A stretch of DNA of 64,000 nt from Prunella strophiata (Eukaryota; Chordata; Aves; Passeriformes; Prunellidae), in NCBI GenBank assembly GCA_036583965.1, contig JAZBQD010000030.1:107854662-107918661 (forward strand), written 5' to 3'. Every line of letters begins with the position of its first letter. Within the stretch, counting starts at the first letter, position 1. Of this stretch, positions 61,601 through 64,000 are shown one piece after another. The translations under genes were made by a program, and so were the position numbers. Under the pieces are notes generated by a model, which searched no databases, had not been told where the DNA came from, and saw only the letters and a program-made list of their open reading frames with translations.

Positions 61601-63178
61601 TGAATATGTCTCCAGCTGTTCTGCTCTGATTGTCACTGCATATTCTTATCAGAGAGGGAGAAGTAGCTCTCTCAGGCAGCAAGTGTCAAGCTTCACAAAC
61701 ATAAAAATTAGTTATTTCATACTATTTTTTTTTCAAAGAAAGTCAGCTGTTAAGGGAGGGTTTGTGTTTTTTCTCCATCTCTGTTTTTTAATGAGTTACA
61801 CCAGTTTGTAATTTGGAGTGTCTACACTGAAGGTCTTCAGCACATTTTAATCTGTAATAACTGTTTGTTCCAGGTAATCCCCCACTTGCCAACCCTTATG
61901 GTGATCCTAATTTATCTCAACCTATAATGGCACTTCAGCAGAACGTAGCAGACATTCTGTTTGTGAGAACTAGTTATGTAAAGAAAATTATTGAAGATTG
62001 CAGCAACTCTGACGAGACCATCAAGTTGCTTCGTTTCTGCTGTTGGGAGAACCCTCAGTTCTCTTCCACAGTCCTCAGTGAACTACTTTGGCAGGTAAAA
62101 ATAAAAAGCTAGGAGAAAGATGGGAATAAAAATATAAATGATTCTGCATTTATATGTAAGAATGTTGTATTAAATACTGAAGGGGTGCTTGATAAATTTC
62201 CTCAAGATGGCATCCTCTGTCAGTATTTACAGTCTCAGGTCTGTACATCATGTTGGAGCACTGTGGGAAGTGCTTTATGAATTTAGGGAAGCAATTAACC
62301 TTTAACAAGTCAGGAATGATGTGTTAAGGGTGGAAAGTAGACTGAGGGGGTCTTCGTGTATTTCAAGAGCATCTGCTAAAGCTTTCTGTCATTATCCATA
62401 AAAGAGATTCATAGATGGCATGGGAAGTTGGAATAATTTCCTAAGATCTCCCTTGTATTTATTTCAAGTATGTTCATTAAGTAAGGTTTTTTACAAGTCT
62501 GCAGAACATATCTGGCTTCAGACTCAGCAAAGAATCTTTGATACTGTCTTATATTTCCATTGTAGTCTCTGTAAGGTCAGTCACACTTTTCCACTCCAAA
62601 TAAAATTCTTTATTTCTGTTAGCTCCTCTTTATATTTGCACATTTTTTTTCATATAACATCACATTTTTCTGTCTCTTTGTCTGACACTTGAAAGATTCA
62701 TAATACAGATCACTTTATTGATATTTTGCTAGCCATGTATTTTACATTTTAGGAATAACTTGTGAAGACAACCTTTGTACACATTGCCTAAAGTAGCAAT
62801 ATCAATGAAAAGTGCCATTTTAAAATTTTTCTTTTCTAAAGGAATTTTTAAGGTACCGTCTTCAGCATATCATGCTTGGGGCTTCAGATAACTGCATTAG
62901 AAAATCATAAAGAGACATTTTTTTCCTTTACAGAACCTACTTTATTTAAAAACAAATCCATTTAAATTGCAACCTGCAAAATTCCTGACACAACCAACAC
63001 TTTCTAGAAAAAAAAGTATTGTATCTAGACATATCCTTTGAATTACAGTGAACTTCAAATAAATTGTGTTCTTGTATTTCACTTTTTAGGTTGCATATTC
63101 ATATACATACGAGCTTCGACCTTATTTGGATCTGCTTCTGCAGATCCTGCTAATTGAGGACTCTTGGCAAACTCACAG
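45..63178 (+). CDS. USP9X: USP9X, ubiquitin carboxyl-terminal hydrolase (38 internal exons, partial gene)
   Basis: This is a multi-exon deubiquitinase gene of the peptidase C19 family. The enzyme removes ubiquitin from substrate proteins and trims chains in the cytosol, with roles in protein stability, TGF-beta signalling, cell polarity and apoptosis control (family knowledge). The 38 exons listed separately join in frame to 2,271 complete codons, about residues 82-2352 of a protein of about 2,550. The order is helical scaffold, ubiquitin-like domain (exon 16), Ser-rich linker, second scaffold, USP catalytic domain (exons 28-32) and C-terminal helical region. Catalytic codons are Cys at 50884-50886, His at 54697-54699 and Asp at 54763-54765. 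All 37 introns between the exons are GT...AG. The 5' exon(s) with the ATG and the final exons lie outside the window. USP9Y is mammal-specific and USP24 much more diverged, so USP9X is the clear call. Confidence 0.97.
125..4169 (+). other. Intron 1
   Basis: This 4,045-nt intron has no gene I can support. An LTR-like element occupies its 3' part (3507-4075). The rest is AT-rich unique-looking sequence. The short open frames at 683-1555 on both strands lack similarity to anything I recognise. Confidence 0.85.
3507..4075 (+). mobile_element. Solo LTR-like element of an avian endogenous retrovirus
   Basis: It starts TGTGATTTAACCCCAGCC and ends near accagca, giving TG...CA ends about 570 bp apart. 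The body contains phrases I associate with a common avian ERV LTR: taagcactgc near the start, a ctcatgggttgggataaaga stretch at about 3608, and cccctcccaaatccttgtgc plus gcactgctcagcagtaa in the 3' half. No retroviral coding region follows on either side, so it is a solo LTR or a fragment. No clear target-site duplication is visible. It lies in sense orientation to USP9X. The family name is not assigned. The 147-codon open frame across it is incidental. Confidence 0.72.
4170..4282 (+). CDS. USP9X: USP9X exon 2 of window (about residues 108-145)
   Basis: Acceptor ttaaatag, donor gtgagt. It encodes [19 protein letters not shown] and continues to SGWKFEIH, helical scaffold that is nearly unchanged among vertebrates. 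The first two bases complete the Gly codon split by intron 1. Confidence 0.95.
4283..4618 (+). other. Intron 2
   Basis: A 336-nt intron ending in a poly-T/attaacag acceptor. I see nothing else in it. Confidence 0.85.
4619..4837 (+). CDS. USP9X: USP9X exon 3 of window (about residues 146-218)
   Basis: It encodes [19 protein letters not shown] through [15 protein letters not shown], then a polar stretch [20 protein letters not shown] and DPRSPK before the gtatga donor. The first part is highly conserved. The [18 protein letters not shown] loop differs at several positions from the human protein as I remember it, without change in length. This loop is probably a surface segment between helical repeats (inference). 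Confidence 0.95.
5278..5420 (+). repeat. G/T-rich low-complexity tract
   Basis: The + strand is nearly all T and G, with tandem ggttt-like motifs (for example tttggtttggtttggtttt) and few A or C. It gives a spurious Gly/Phe/Cys-rich open frame at 5254-5442, which is not a gene. Confidence 0.7.
5528..5569. repeat. (TA)21 microsatellite
   Basis: An uninterrupted run of 21 TA units, followed by caggggg. Such pure dinucleotide arrays are usually polymorphic in length. Confidence 0.95.
6051..6166 (+). CDS. USP9X: USP9X exon 4 of window (about residues 219-257)
   Basis: Acceptor tttattacag, donor gtaagt. It encodes [20 protein letters not shown] through [12 protein letters not shown] and ends two bases into a Lys codon. 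It belongs to the helical scaffold. Confidence 0.95.
6417..6668 (+). CDS. USP9X: USP9X exon 5 of window (about residues 257-341)
   Basis: It encodes [18 protein letters not shown], a charged helix [16 protein letters not shown] and [15 protein letters not shown]. It is strongly amphipathic and helical, as expected for armadillo/HEAT-like repeats. The last two bases (AG) combine with the first base of the next exon to give Arg. The downstream intron is only 77 nt. Confidence 0.96.
6746..6884 (+). CDS. USP9X: USP9X exon 6 of window (about residues 341-387)
   Basis: Acceptor ttctcacag, donor gtaagt. It encodes [20 protein letters not shown], then [21 protein letters not shown]. Helical scaffold with an acidic loop. 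Confidence 0.96.
6885..8366 (+). other. Intron 6
   Basis: A 1,482-nt AT-rich intron. I recognise no repeat family or RNA gene in it. Short open frames on both strands look random. Confidence 0.8.
8367..8519 (+). CDS. USP9X: USP9X exon 7 of window (about residues 388-438)
   Basis: It encodes [20 protein letters not shown] and [14 protein letters not shown], with whole codons at both ends. Acceptor atattcag, donor gtaaat. Helical scaffold. Confidence 0.96.
8520..12328 (+). other. Intron 7
   Basis: A 3,809-nt intron. It contains a purine/pyrimidine-mixed segment at about 9200-9660 and a C/T-rich segment at about 10850-11110, neither of which I can assign to a repeat family. It also holds an A/C-rich tract at about 11930-11975 and a perfect 12-bp inverted repeat at 12076-12106. 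No coding gene is supported. Confidence 0.78.
12076..12106. repeat. Perfect 12-bp inverted repeat with 7-nt spacer
   Basis: agtatttattta at 12076-12087 is exactly complementary in reverse to taaataaatact at 12095-12106, separated by tgcagta. The stem is very AT-rich, so it may be a chance AT palindrome or a weak cruciform. Confidence 0.9.
12329..12433 (+). CDS. USP9X: USP9X exon 8 of window (about residues 439-473)
   Basis: It encodes [20 protein letters not shown] through HLFDCFK, 35 whole codons in phase 0 at both ends. Acceptor cctgacag, donor gtaatt. Skipping this exon would keep frame. Confidence 0.96.
12434..13933 (+). other. Intron 8
   Basis: A 1,500-nt AT-rich intron. I see no repeat family, RNA gene or conserved-looking open frame. 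Confidence 0.8.
13934..14140 (+). CDS. USP9X: USP9X exon 9 of window (about residues 474-542)
   Basis: It encodes [20 protein letters not shown], then [15 protein letters not shown] and KILDYSCSQ. These are classic helical-repeat sequences ([14 protein letters not shown]). Phase 0 at both ends. Acceptor gttttag, donor gtgagt. Confidence 0.96.
14141..14945 (+). other. Intron 9
   Basis: An 805-nt AT-rich intron. I see nothing identifiable in it. Confidence 0.8.
14946..15082 (+). CDS. USP9X: USP9X exon 10 of window (about residues 543-588)
   Basis: It encodes [20 protein letters not shown], then [20 protein letters not shown], ending with two bases of a Ser codon. Acceptor ctttaag, donor gtaaga. 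The intron that follows carries the large tandem duplication. Confidence 0.96.
15143..16415. repeat. Tandem duplication, copy 1 (poly-T plus 1,258-bp unit)
   Basis: A run of 15 T (15143-15157) is followed by a unit beginning gcaagaggtcggg at 15158 and ending tctctcctc at 16415. The same sequence restarts at 16416. Copy 1 differs from copy 2 at only about ten positions, mostly one-base indels in short homopolymers. Those indels break the long open frame present in copy 2, arguing against any coding role. Confidence 0.96.
16416..17686. repeat. Tandem duplication, copy 2
   Basis: It opens with 15 T (16416-16430), then gcaagaggttggg, and runs 1,256 bp to tctctcctc at 17686, followed by a third poly-T run. 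It matches copy 1 at roughly 99%. A 157-codon frame (16944-17417) is open here but interrupted in copy 1 and resembles no protein I know, so I do not call it a gene. Confidence 0.96.
17687..17714 (+). repeat. Poly-T run of 28
   Basis: An uninterrupted T28 tract closes the second duplicated unit, where the other two unit boundaries carry T15. The three tracts are plausible sites for the misalignment that made the duplication. The exact length may be unreliable in sequencing. Confidence 0.9.
21410..21543 (+). CDS. USP9X: USP9X exon 11 of window (about residues 588-633)
   Basis: It encodes [20 protein letters not shown], then [20 protein letters not shown]. Acceptor taatttcag, donor gtgagt. The first base completes the Ser codon begun in exon 10, and the last base is the G of a Glu codon. 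Confidence 0.96.
22490..22607. repeat. Compound TA-rich microsatellite, pure (TA) core at 22545-22607
   Basis: An imperfect leader of tata, ctat and tgta motifs (22490-22544) grades into 63 nt of uninterrupted TA. The overlapping Tyr/Ile-alternating open frames on both strands are products of the repeat. Confidence 0.95.
23385..23545 (+). repeat. Purine-rich low-complexity segment
   Basis: The + strand is dominated by A and G with repeated gaaag/ggaga words (for example aaaggggaagaaagaagatt). It is neither a clean microsatellite nor a family I recognise. Confidence 0.5.
24418..24510 (+). repeat. A/C-rich low-complexity tract
   Basis: The + strand is mostly A and C, with ccc, aaca and caaa words and few G or T. 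It looks like the reverse complement of the G/T-rich tracts found in other introns. Confidence 0.6.
25908..25995 (+). CDS. USP9X: USP9X exon 12 of window (about residues 633-662)
   Basis: A short 88-nt exon encoding [20 protein letters not shown] and EVQERLNFL. Acceptor tttgcag, donor gtgagt. Split codons at both ends restore Glu and Arg. The spacing matches the human protein with no indel. Confidence 0.95.
25996..27639 (+). other. Intron 12
   Basis: A 1,644-nt intron. It includes a G/T-rich tract of ggtttggttt and poly-T blocks (26148-26217). Otherwise it is AT-rich and unremarkable. Confidence 0.82.
26148..26217 (+). repeat. G/T-rich low-complexity tract
   Basis: Alternating ggtttggttt words and T runs (one of 18 or more T) with no A or C until tctgg. 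It is similar in style to the tract in intron 3. Confidence 0.75.
27640..27982 (+). CDS. USP9X: USP9X exon 13 of window (about residues 662-776)
   Basis: A large 343-nt exon encoding [20 protein letters not shown], then [18 protein letters not shown], then [20 protein letters not shown] and GLDYLWR. It is very highly conserved helical scaffold. Acceptor ttgctcaag, donor gtgagt. Confidence 0.97.
27983..29407 (+). other. Intron 13
   Basis: A 1,425-nt AT-rich intron. I see nothing identifiable in it. Confidence 0.8.
29408..29503 (+). CDS. USP9X: USP9X exon 14 of window (about residues 777-808)
   Basis: A 96-nt exon in phase 0 at both ends, encoding [20 protein letters not shown] through LQVNQ. 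Acceptor gtgctag, donor gtaaga. Skipping it would remove 32 residues without a frameshift. Confidence 0.96.
29504..31095 (+). other. Intron 14
   Basis: A 1,592-nt intron with an internally deleted CR1 LINE fragment at about 30035-30475 and a short triplicated aaatagtcttta-like motif at 29548-29586. The rest is unassigned. Confidence 0.82.
30035..30475 (+). mobile_element. CR1 LINE fragment, sense, internally deleted
   Basis: It matches the distal part of avian CR1: agggatgtcacccacagg, aagtgcagctgggttggggc, gacttgggggtgttggttga, ggctccatcaacagcagcat and gcatccagctctggggcccc. After gagtccagaagaggcc at about 30410 it jumps to a terminal-type ccttccaccccaaaccattc ending near 30475, so several hundred bases of the usual 3' region are absent. 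Open frames on both strands here are remnants, not host genes. Confidence 0.85.
31096..31307 (+). CDS. USP9X: USP9X exon 15 of window (about residues 809-879)
   Basis: It encodes [20 protein letters not shown], then [20 protein letters not shown] and [11 protein letters not shown]. Acceptor taattag, donor gtatgt. It is the last scaffold exon before the ubiquitin-like domain and ends with two bases of an Arg codon. Confidence 0.96.
31308..32823 (+). other. Intron 15
   Basis: A 1,516-nt AT-rich intron. Its last 185 nt happen to be open in frame with exon 16. Otherwise I see nothing. Confidence 0.8.
32824..33064 (+). CDS. USP9X: USP9X exon 16 of window: ubiquitin-like domain (about residues 879-959)
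   Basis: It encodes [60 protein letters not shown] and LNLKDKT. The beta-strand/helix pattern and the ELF.GGELVDP.DDRKL signature match the USP9X ubiquitin-like domain (about 886-970 in human). Several conservative differences from mammals (ITLVV, VEDLDIW) lie in this exon. Acceptor ctttcag, donor gtaagt. Confidence 0.96.
33274..33423 (+). CDS. USP9X: USP9X exon 17 of window (about residues 960-1009), Ser-rich linker
   Basis: It encodes [20 protein letters not shown], then [15 protein letters not shown] and EVESCLPGV. The Ser/Pro/Gly/Asn-rich stretch is a predicted flexible linker after the ubiquitin-like domain, rich in possible phosphorylation sites. Phase 0 at both ends. It follows a 209-nt intron and precedes one of 105 nt. 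Confidence 0.96.
33529..33649 (+). CDS. USP9X: USP9X exon 18 of window (about residues 1010-1050)
   Basis: Acceptor atttcaag after a long T-rich tract (about 33491-33512), donor gtaaaa. It encodes [20 protein letters not shown] and [11 protein letters not shown], conserved central scaffold. Confidence 0.96.
33650..34117 (+). other. Intron 18
   Basis: A 468-nt AT-rich intron. I see nothing identifiable in it. Confidence 0.8.
34118..34248 (+). CDS. USP9X: USP9X exon 19 of window (about residues 1050-1093)
   Basis: It encodes [20 protein letters not shown], then [19 protein letters not shown]. The donor is gag|gtttgt, with T rather than A/G at +3. Both the reading frame and the protein match require this site. 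Confidence 0.93.
34496..34774 (+). CDS. USP9X: USP9X exon 20 of window (about residues 1094-1186)
   Basis: It encodes [40 protein letters not shown], then [20 protein letters not shown] and a variable end [10 protein letters not shown]. The last ten residues differ at several positions from the human protein as I recall it, but the length is equal. Acceptor ctgcag, donor gtaata. Confidence 0.95.
34775..37980 (+). other. Intron 20
   Basis: A 3,206-nt intron. A roughly 1.1-kb CR1 LINE fragment occupies 35075-36165. The remaining 1.8 kb up to exon 21 is AT-rich and unassigned. Confidence 0.82.
35075..36165 (+). mobile_element. CR1 LINE 3' fragment with reverse-transcriptase remnant, sense
   Basis: The 5' part translates as [20 protein letters not shown] (about 35188-35247) and LSKFADN, the late motifs of CR1 reverse transcriptase. 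The usual FADD reads FADN here (Asn codon 35287-35289), and a stop follows at about 35307. The 3' part has the CR1 tail landmarks gaggggagacctcactgcag, gtgccaggggaggtttaggt and gcactggaacaggctccccc, ending ttccaactcagcatattctg near 36160. It is 5'-truncated, mutated and inactive. The many GC-richer open frames at 35050-36212 belong to this element. Confidence 0.92.
37981..38106 (+). CDS. USP9X: USP9X exon 21 of window (about residues 1187-1228)
   Basis: It encodes [20 protein letters not shown] through [16 protein letters not shown], with whole codons at both ends. Acceptor cttccag. The donor gag|gttggt is weak (T at +3, G at +4). Skipping the exon would keep frame and remove 42 residues. Confidence 0.93.
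38107..40128 (+). other. Intron 21
   Basis: A 2,022-nt AT-rich intron. I recognise no repeat, RNA or gene. Confidence 0.8.
40129..40254 (+). CDS. USP9X: USP9X exon 22 of window (about residues 1229-1270)
   Basis: It encodes [20 protein letters not shown], then [17 protein letters not shown]. Phase 0 at both ends and the same length as exon 21 (126 nt). Acceptor ttttccag, donor gtaaga. Confidence 0.96.
40255..42928 (+). other. Intron 22
   Basis: A 2,674-nt intron. It has an A/G-rich patch (about 41485-41620), a 127-codon minus-strand open frame (41663-42046) that I do not recognise, and an A/C-rich tract (42580-42640). Confidence 0.78.
42580..42640 (+). repeat. A/C-rich low-complexity tract
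   Basis: Mostly A with CC and C islands (aaacaaaac, aaatcccaaaa, agcccccag) and few T. It resembles the tracts at 24418 and 49305. Confidence 0.6.
42929..43095 (+). CDS. USP9X: USP9X exon 23 of window (about residues 1271-1326)
   Basis: It encodes [20 protein letters not shown], then [20 protein letters not shown] and LLLHCHS. Acceptor tttcacag, donor gtaagt. It ends two bases into a Lys codon. Highly conserved central scaffold. Confidence 0.96.
43096..46357 (+). other. Intron 23
   Basis: A 3,262-nt intron. A degraded CR1-like stretch may lie at about 45085-45165. The open frames at 43607, 44540, 44832 and 45155 are not recognisable proteins. Confidence 0.75.
45085..45165 (+). mobile_element. 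Possible degraded CR1 fragment
   Basis: The segment aggagcagctgaatagctgg followed by ggcacttcatactagaggag resembles the avian CR1 phrase in which a gagcagctgag word precedes a lead-in to a cctggagaagagg-like word. Only about 60-80 bases align by eye and nothing on either side continues it, so this may be chance. Confidence 0.35.
46358..46466 (+). CDS. USP9X: USP9X exon 24 of window (about residues 1326-1362)
   Basis: It encodes [20 protein letters not shown], then [15 protein letters not shown]. The hydrophobic run is a buried helix of the scaffold, not a membrane anchor (family knowledge). Acceptor tttccag, donor gtaagt. The correct frame is masked because another frame is open across the exon. 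Confidence 0.95.
46467..47060 (+). other. Intron 24
   Basis: A 594-nt AT-rich intron. I see nothing identifiable in it. Confidence 0.8.
47061..47207 (+). CDS. USP9X: USP9X exon 25 of window (about residues 1363-1411)
   Basis: It encodes [20 protein letters not shown], then [19 protein letters not shown]. Phase 0 at both ends, 147 nt. Acceptor tttacacag, donor gtaagt. A 129-nt intron separates it from exon 26, which has the same length. Confidence 0.96.
47337..47483 (+). CDS. USP9X: USP9X exon 26 of window (about residues 1412-1460)
   Basis: It encodes [20 protein letters not shown], then [20 protein letters not shown] and LIK. Acceptor atggcag, donor gtaagt. Phase 0 at both ends. Confidence 0.96.
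47484..48280 (+). other. Intron 26
   Basis: A 797-nt intron with G and T runs (ggggggggg then T-rich, about 47536-47575), a poly-A run (about 47659-47673) and a poly-T run (about 48156-48172). No gene. Confidence 0.8.
48281..48503 (+). CDS. USP9X: USP9X exon 27 of window (about residues 1461-1535)
   Basis: It encodes [20 protein letters not shown], then [20 protein letters not shown] and [10 protein letters not shown]. Acceptor tttttcag. I place the donor at cacta|gtatgt because the leftover A joins CT of exon 28 to give Thr, then Cys-Glu-Ala-Leu. This is the last scaffold exon before the catalytic domain. Confidence 0.95.
49305..49365 (+). repeat. A/C-rich low-complexity tract
   Basis: A and C dominate (caaccaaaaa, aatccaaacacc, atcaaacc) just upstream of a CR1 3' end. 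It is similar to the tract at 42580. Confidence 0.6.
49378..49762 (+). mobile_element. CR1 LINE 3' end, sense
   Basis: It has avian CR1 tail landmarks: agagttgggcatgttcagcc, acaggacaagaggcaatgat, tagattggacacagggaaga, aagaaattcttcactgtgag and ggttgggcaagatgatcttt, ending in a tccttccaacccaaactatt word. It is 5'-truncated to about 385 bp and visibly diverged. No reverse-transcriptase region remains. Confidence 0.9.
50792..51012 (+). CDS. USP9X: USP9X exon 28 of window: catalytic Cys box (about residues 1535-1608)
   Basis: It encodes [20 protein letters not shown], then [20 protein letters not shown], the Cys box of a USP. The nucleophile is the Cys codon at 50884-50886, which falls at 1566 as in human USP9X. 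It is followed by an acidic insertion, [19 protein letters not shown]. Acceptor cctcttag, donor gtaaat. All elements needed for catalysis in this exon are intact. Confidence 0.97.
51013..51405 (+). other. Intron 28
   Basis: A 393-nt intron. I see nothing identifiable in it. Confidence 0.8.
51406..51596 (+). CDS. USP9X: USP9X exon 29 of window: USP domain (about residues 1609-1672)
   Basis: It encodes [20 protein letters not shown], then [20 protein letters not shown] and [10 protein letters not shown]. Part of the thumb/palm of the USP fold. Acceptor cttttcag, donor gtaagt. It ends two bases into an Arg codon. Confidence 0.96.
51597..52018 (+). other. Intron 29
   Basis: A 422-nt AT-rich intron. 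I see nothing identifiable in it. Confidence 0.8.
52019..52192 (+). CDS. USP9X: USP9X exon 30 of window: USP domain with first zinc-binding pair (about residues 1672-1730)
   Basis: It encodes [20 protein letters not shown], which includes the conserved QHDA-EF box of USPs, then [20 protein letters not shown]. The CxxC cysteines (codons 52173-52175 and 52182-52184, about 1724 and 1727) and the following His form part of the zinc site of the fingers subdomain. Acceptor attttcag, donor gtaagt. Confidence 0.96.
52193..54081 (+). other. Intron 30
   Basis: A 1,889-nt AT-rich intron inside the catalytic domain. No repeat or gene is recognised. Confidence 0.8.
54082..54223 (+). CDS. USP9X: USP9X exon 31 of window: fingers, second zinc-binding pair (about residues 1730-1777)
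   Basis: It encodes [20 protein letters not shown], then [20 protein letters not shown]. The second CxxC (Cys codons 54203-54205 and 54212-54214, about 1771 and 1774) completes the zinc ribbon started in exon 30. Acceptor tttctag, donor gtaatg. Confidence 0.96.
54397..55147 (+). CDS. USP9X: USP9X exon 32 of window: His box and end of USP domain (about residues 1778-2028)
   Basis: The largest exon here (751 nt). It encodes [20 protein letters not shown] (QLKRFDYD box), then a polar insertion [20 protein letters not shown], then [18 protein letters not shown] with the catalytic His (codon 54697-54699), WYKFDDGDV with the partner Asp (54763-54765), and [18 protein letters not shown]. The polar insertion appears one residue shorter than the human protein as I remember it, placing His at 1878 rather than 1879. 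Donor cag|gttagt. Confidence 0.97.
55148..55652 (+). other. Intron 32
   Basis: A 505-nt AT-rich intron. I see nothing identifiable in it. Confidence 0.8.
55653..55776 (+). CDS. USP9X: USP9X exon 33 of window (about residues 2028-2069)
   Basis: It encodes [20 protein letters not shown], then [17 protein letters not shown]. It starts the C-terminal helical region. Acceptor ttctttag. The donor is placed after TG of the Trp codon (tg|gtattt), completed by G from exon 34. Confidence 0.95.
55777..56992 (+). other. Intron 33
   Basis: A 1,216-nt AT-rich intron. I see nothing identifiable in it. Confidence 0.8.
56993..57218 (+). CDS. USP9X: USP9X exon 34 of window (about residues 2069-2144)
   Basis: It encodes [20 protein letters not shown], then [20 protein letters not shown] and [14 protein letters not shown]. 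Helical C-terminal scaffold ending in a Pro/Ser linker. Acceptor tatttcag, donor gtattt. Confidence 0.95.
57219..58280 (+). other. Intron 34
   Basis: A 1,062-nt intron with a poly-A run (about 57465-57481) and an A/C-rich caaacaaacaaac tract (about 57541-57592). No gene. Confidence 0.8.
57541..57592 (+). repeat. A/C-rich tract with (CAAA)n
   Basis: It contains caaacaaacaaacacac after an A/C-rich lead. Short simple repeat. Confidence 0.75.
58281..58410 (+). CDS. USP9X: USP9X exon 35 of window (about residues 2145-2188)
   Basis: It encodes [20 protein letters not shown], then [19 protein letters not shown]. It has higher GC than its surroundings. Acceptor ttctgtag, donor gtaagc. Confidence 0.96.
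58411..59976 (+). other. Intron 35
   Basis: A 1,566-nt AT-rich intron with a small G/T-rich tract (about 59505-59550) and a poly-A run (about 59931-59945) close to the acceptor. No gene. Confidence 0.8.
59977..60162 (+). CDS. USP9X: USP9X exon 36 of window (about residues 2188-2250)
   Basis: It encodes [20 protein letters not shown], then [20 protein letters not shown] and [13 protein letters not shown]. Acceptor cccataaag after a pyrimidine tract. The donor atg|gtacca is poor at +4 to +6. The frame and the next exon require it, since reading through gives unrelated residues and a stop at 60243. Confidence 0.93.
60163..61873 (+). other. Intron 36
   Basis: A 1,711-nt AT-rich intron with a small local duplication (gagttgtaaa and gatgtttttatcc each twice, 60484-60552). 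No gene. Confidence 0.8.
60484..60552 (+). repeat. Short imperfect tandem duplication
   Basis: agagttgtaaa occurs back to back, then agatgtttttatcc recurs after about 37 bases with an intervening gtaaagagttgt. It looks like a small slippage event. Confidence 0.7.
61874..62094 (+). CDS. USP9X: USP9X exon 37 of window (about residues 2250-2323)
   Basis: It encodes [20 protein letters not shown], then [20 protein letters not shown] and [20 protein letters not shown]. The first 20 residues are a Pro-rich linker, the rest helical. Acceptor ttccag, donor gtaaaa. Confidence 0.96.
62095..63089 (+). other. Intron 37
   Basis: A 995-nt AT-rich intron. I see nothing identifiable in it. Confidence 0.8.
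63090..63178 (+). CDS. USP9X: USP9X exon 38 of window (about residues 2324-2353)
   Basis: It encodes [20 protein letters not shown] and LIEDSWQTH. Acceptor ctttttag, donor gtcagt. It ends two bases into an Arg codon, so coding continues in an exon beyond the window. Confidence 0.96.
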
Positions 63179-64000
63179 GTCAGTATTTACCTGTCCTTTT
63201 GTAATTCAATATTGTTCTGTACAGATTGTTTTTCCAGTGGTTCTGTTGCTAATCCTTTCAGTAGGTTTGTTGCAAATAGGTATTAAATCAAAATTCACAA
63301 ATAAAGCAATTTTTTGTGTTTTCATCTGAAATTTTGATTAAAGTACAATTTTTCACATTCCTTACTGTTGAGAAGTTTGCTATAAAGCCAAGATTTCTCA
63401 CATACAGGAGAATGTGCTGTTTAGGTTAAATTCAGGTTAACTTCCCTGTGAAGTGCTCAGATTGATTCATAGAAACATCTCCTTGAGGTGGGTCAGCAAC
63501 AGCCTGGGCTTGCTCAGGAGCACATCAGATGTAGGAGTGGACCAAGACACACATGAGGTGTGAATGTGGGAGAAAAGAATATTTCACATTTAGGTATTTT
63601 CTATATGATCACATTTCAAGAGAATTTTAACTTCAGCATATTATCTATTAATCCAGTTGAAAACCTAATTTTTTCATGTCTACAGAATAAAGCTTTTGAA
63701 AGTTATTAAAAATTTTAATTACTGCAAATACTGTTTCTGAGAACAGTCATTTTTTCAGAAGTTGGATATAAAACTAGGTGAGATAACACAAATGTCATCA
63801 ATGTGCTACCTGTCAGTGTTGCAGAATGTCACTGTTTCATAATAAGCAGTTACAGGTAGTATTGGATTTACTGAATCATTTCCAGCTGTGTCTCATAGGA
63901 CATTTCAAATACTTTCAGTGAGAGCACACTTGCTGGGTATGGGAGTGGACTCCTGTCCTTAGCTGGGGAAGCAGACTGCTCATTTAGATTGTTGCCAATT
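63179..64000 (+). other. Intron 38 (5' part, runs off the window)
   Basis: 822 nt of AT-rich intron. No acceptor followed by the expected next USP9X exon is seen before the end, and no repeat family is recognised. Confidence 0.8.

Noticed and set aside
1..64000. tRNA, rRNA, CRISPR array, prokaryotic operon or defence system
   Set aside because: No cloverleaf, no regularly spaced repeats with spacers, and no bacterial-type gene clusters were seen. The content is a single vertebrate gene with introns.
1..64000. Promoter or polyadenylation site of USP9X
   Set aside because: The window opens and closes within the gene. The many AATAAA-like words in AT-rich introns have no supporting context.

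Overview
The window is vertebrate genomic DNA, almost certainly from a bird. It has long AT-rich introns with GT...AG borders, CR1 LINE fragments of the avian type with CR1-style 3' ends, and an LTR of a form common in bird genomes. The CR1 tails look passerine-like, but that is only an impression. There is no operon structure, phage, CRISPR array or bacterial island, and I recognise no second gene on either strand.

One gene fills the window on the + strand: USP9X (FAM), the large ubiquitin-specific protease orthologous to Drosophila fat facets. I place 38 consecutive internal exons between 45 and 63178. They join to 6,816 coding nucleotides (2,271 whole codons plus three bases of split codons) with no frameshift or stop. 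If the missing N-terminus has the human length (about 80 residues), the catalytic Cys falls at 1566, as in human USP9X. This shows that no exon up to that point has been missed. The start codon and first coding exon(s) lie upstream, and roughly the last 200 residues, the stop codon and the 3'UTR lie downstream, so no promoter or terminator is expected here. All residue numbers below use this human-scale numbering.

Layout: 1-32.8 kb carries exons 1-15 (window numbering), the N-terminal alpha-helical/armadillo-like scaffold (about residues 81-879). 32.8-33.1 kb is the ubiquitin-like domain. 33.3-48.5 kb is the Ser-rich linker and central helical scaffold (960-1535). 50.8-55.1 kb is the catalytic USP domain, with Cys box, zinc-binding Cys pairs and His box. 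55.7-63.2 kb is the C-terminal helical region. Introns hold about 89% of the sequence.

The non-coding highlights are: a near-identical 1.27-kb two-copy tandem duplication bounded by poly-T runs in intron 10 (15143-17714); a solo-LTR-like element in intron 1; three sense-oriented CR1 pieces, one internally deleted and one carrying reverse-transcriptase remnants; two long TA microsatellites; recurring G/T- or C/A-biased tracts; a perfect 12-bp inverted repeat; and three unusual 5' splice sites. I found no convincing undescribed biological system. The most useful leads are the tandem duplication and the weak splice donors.
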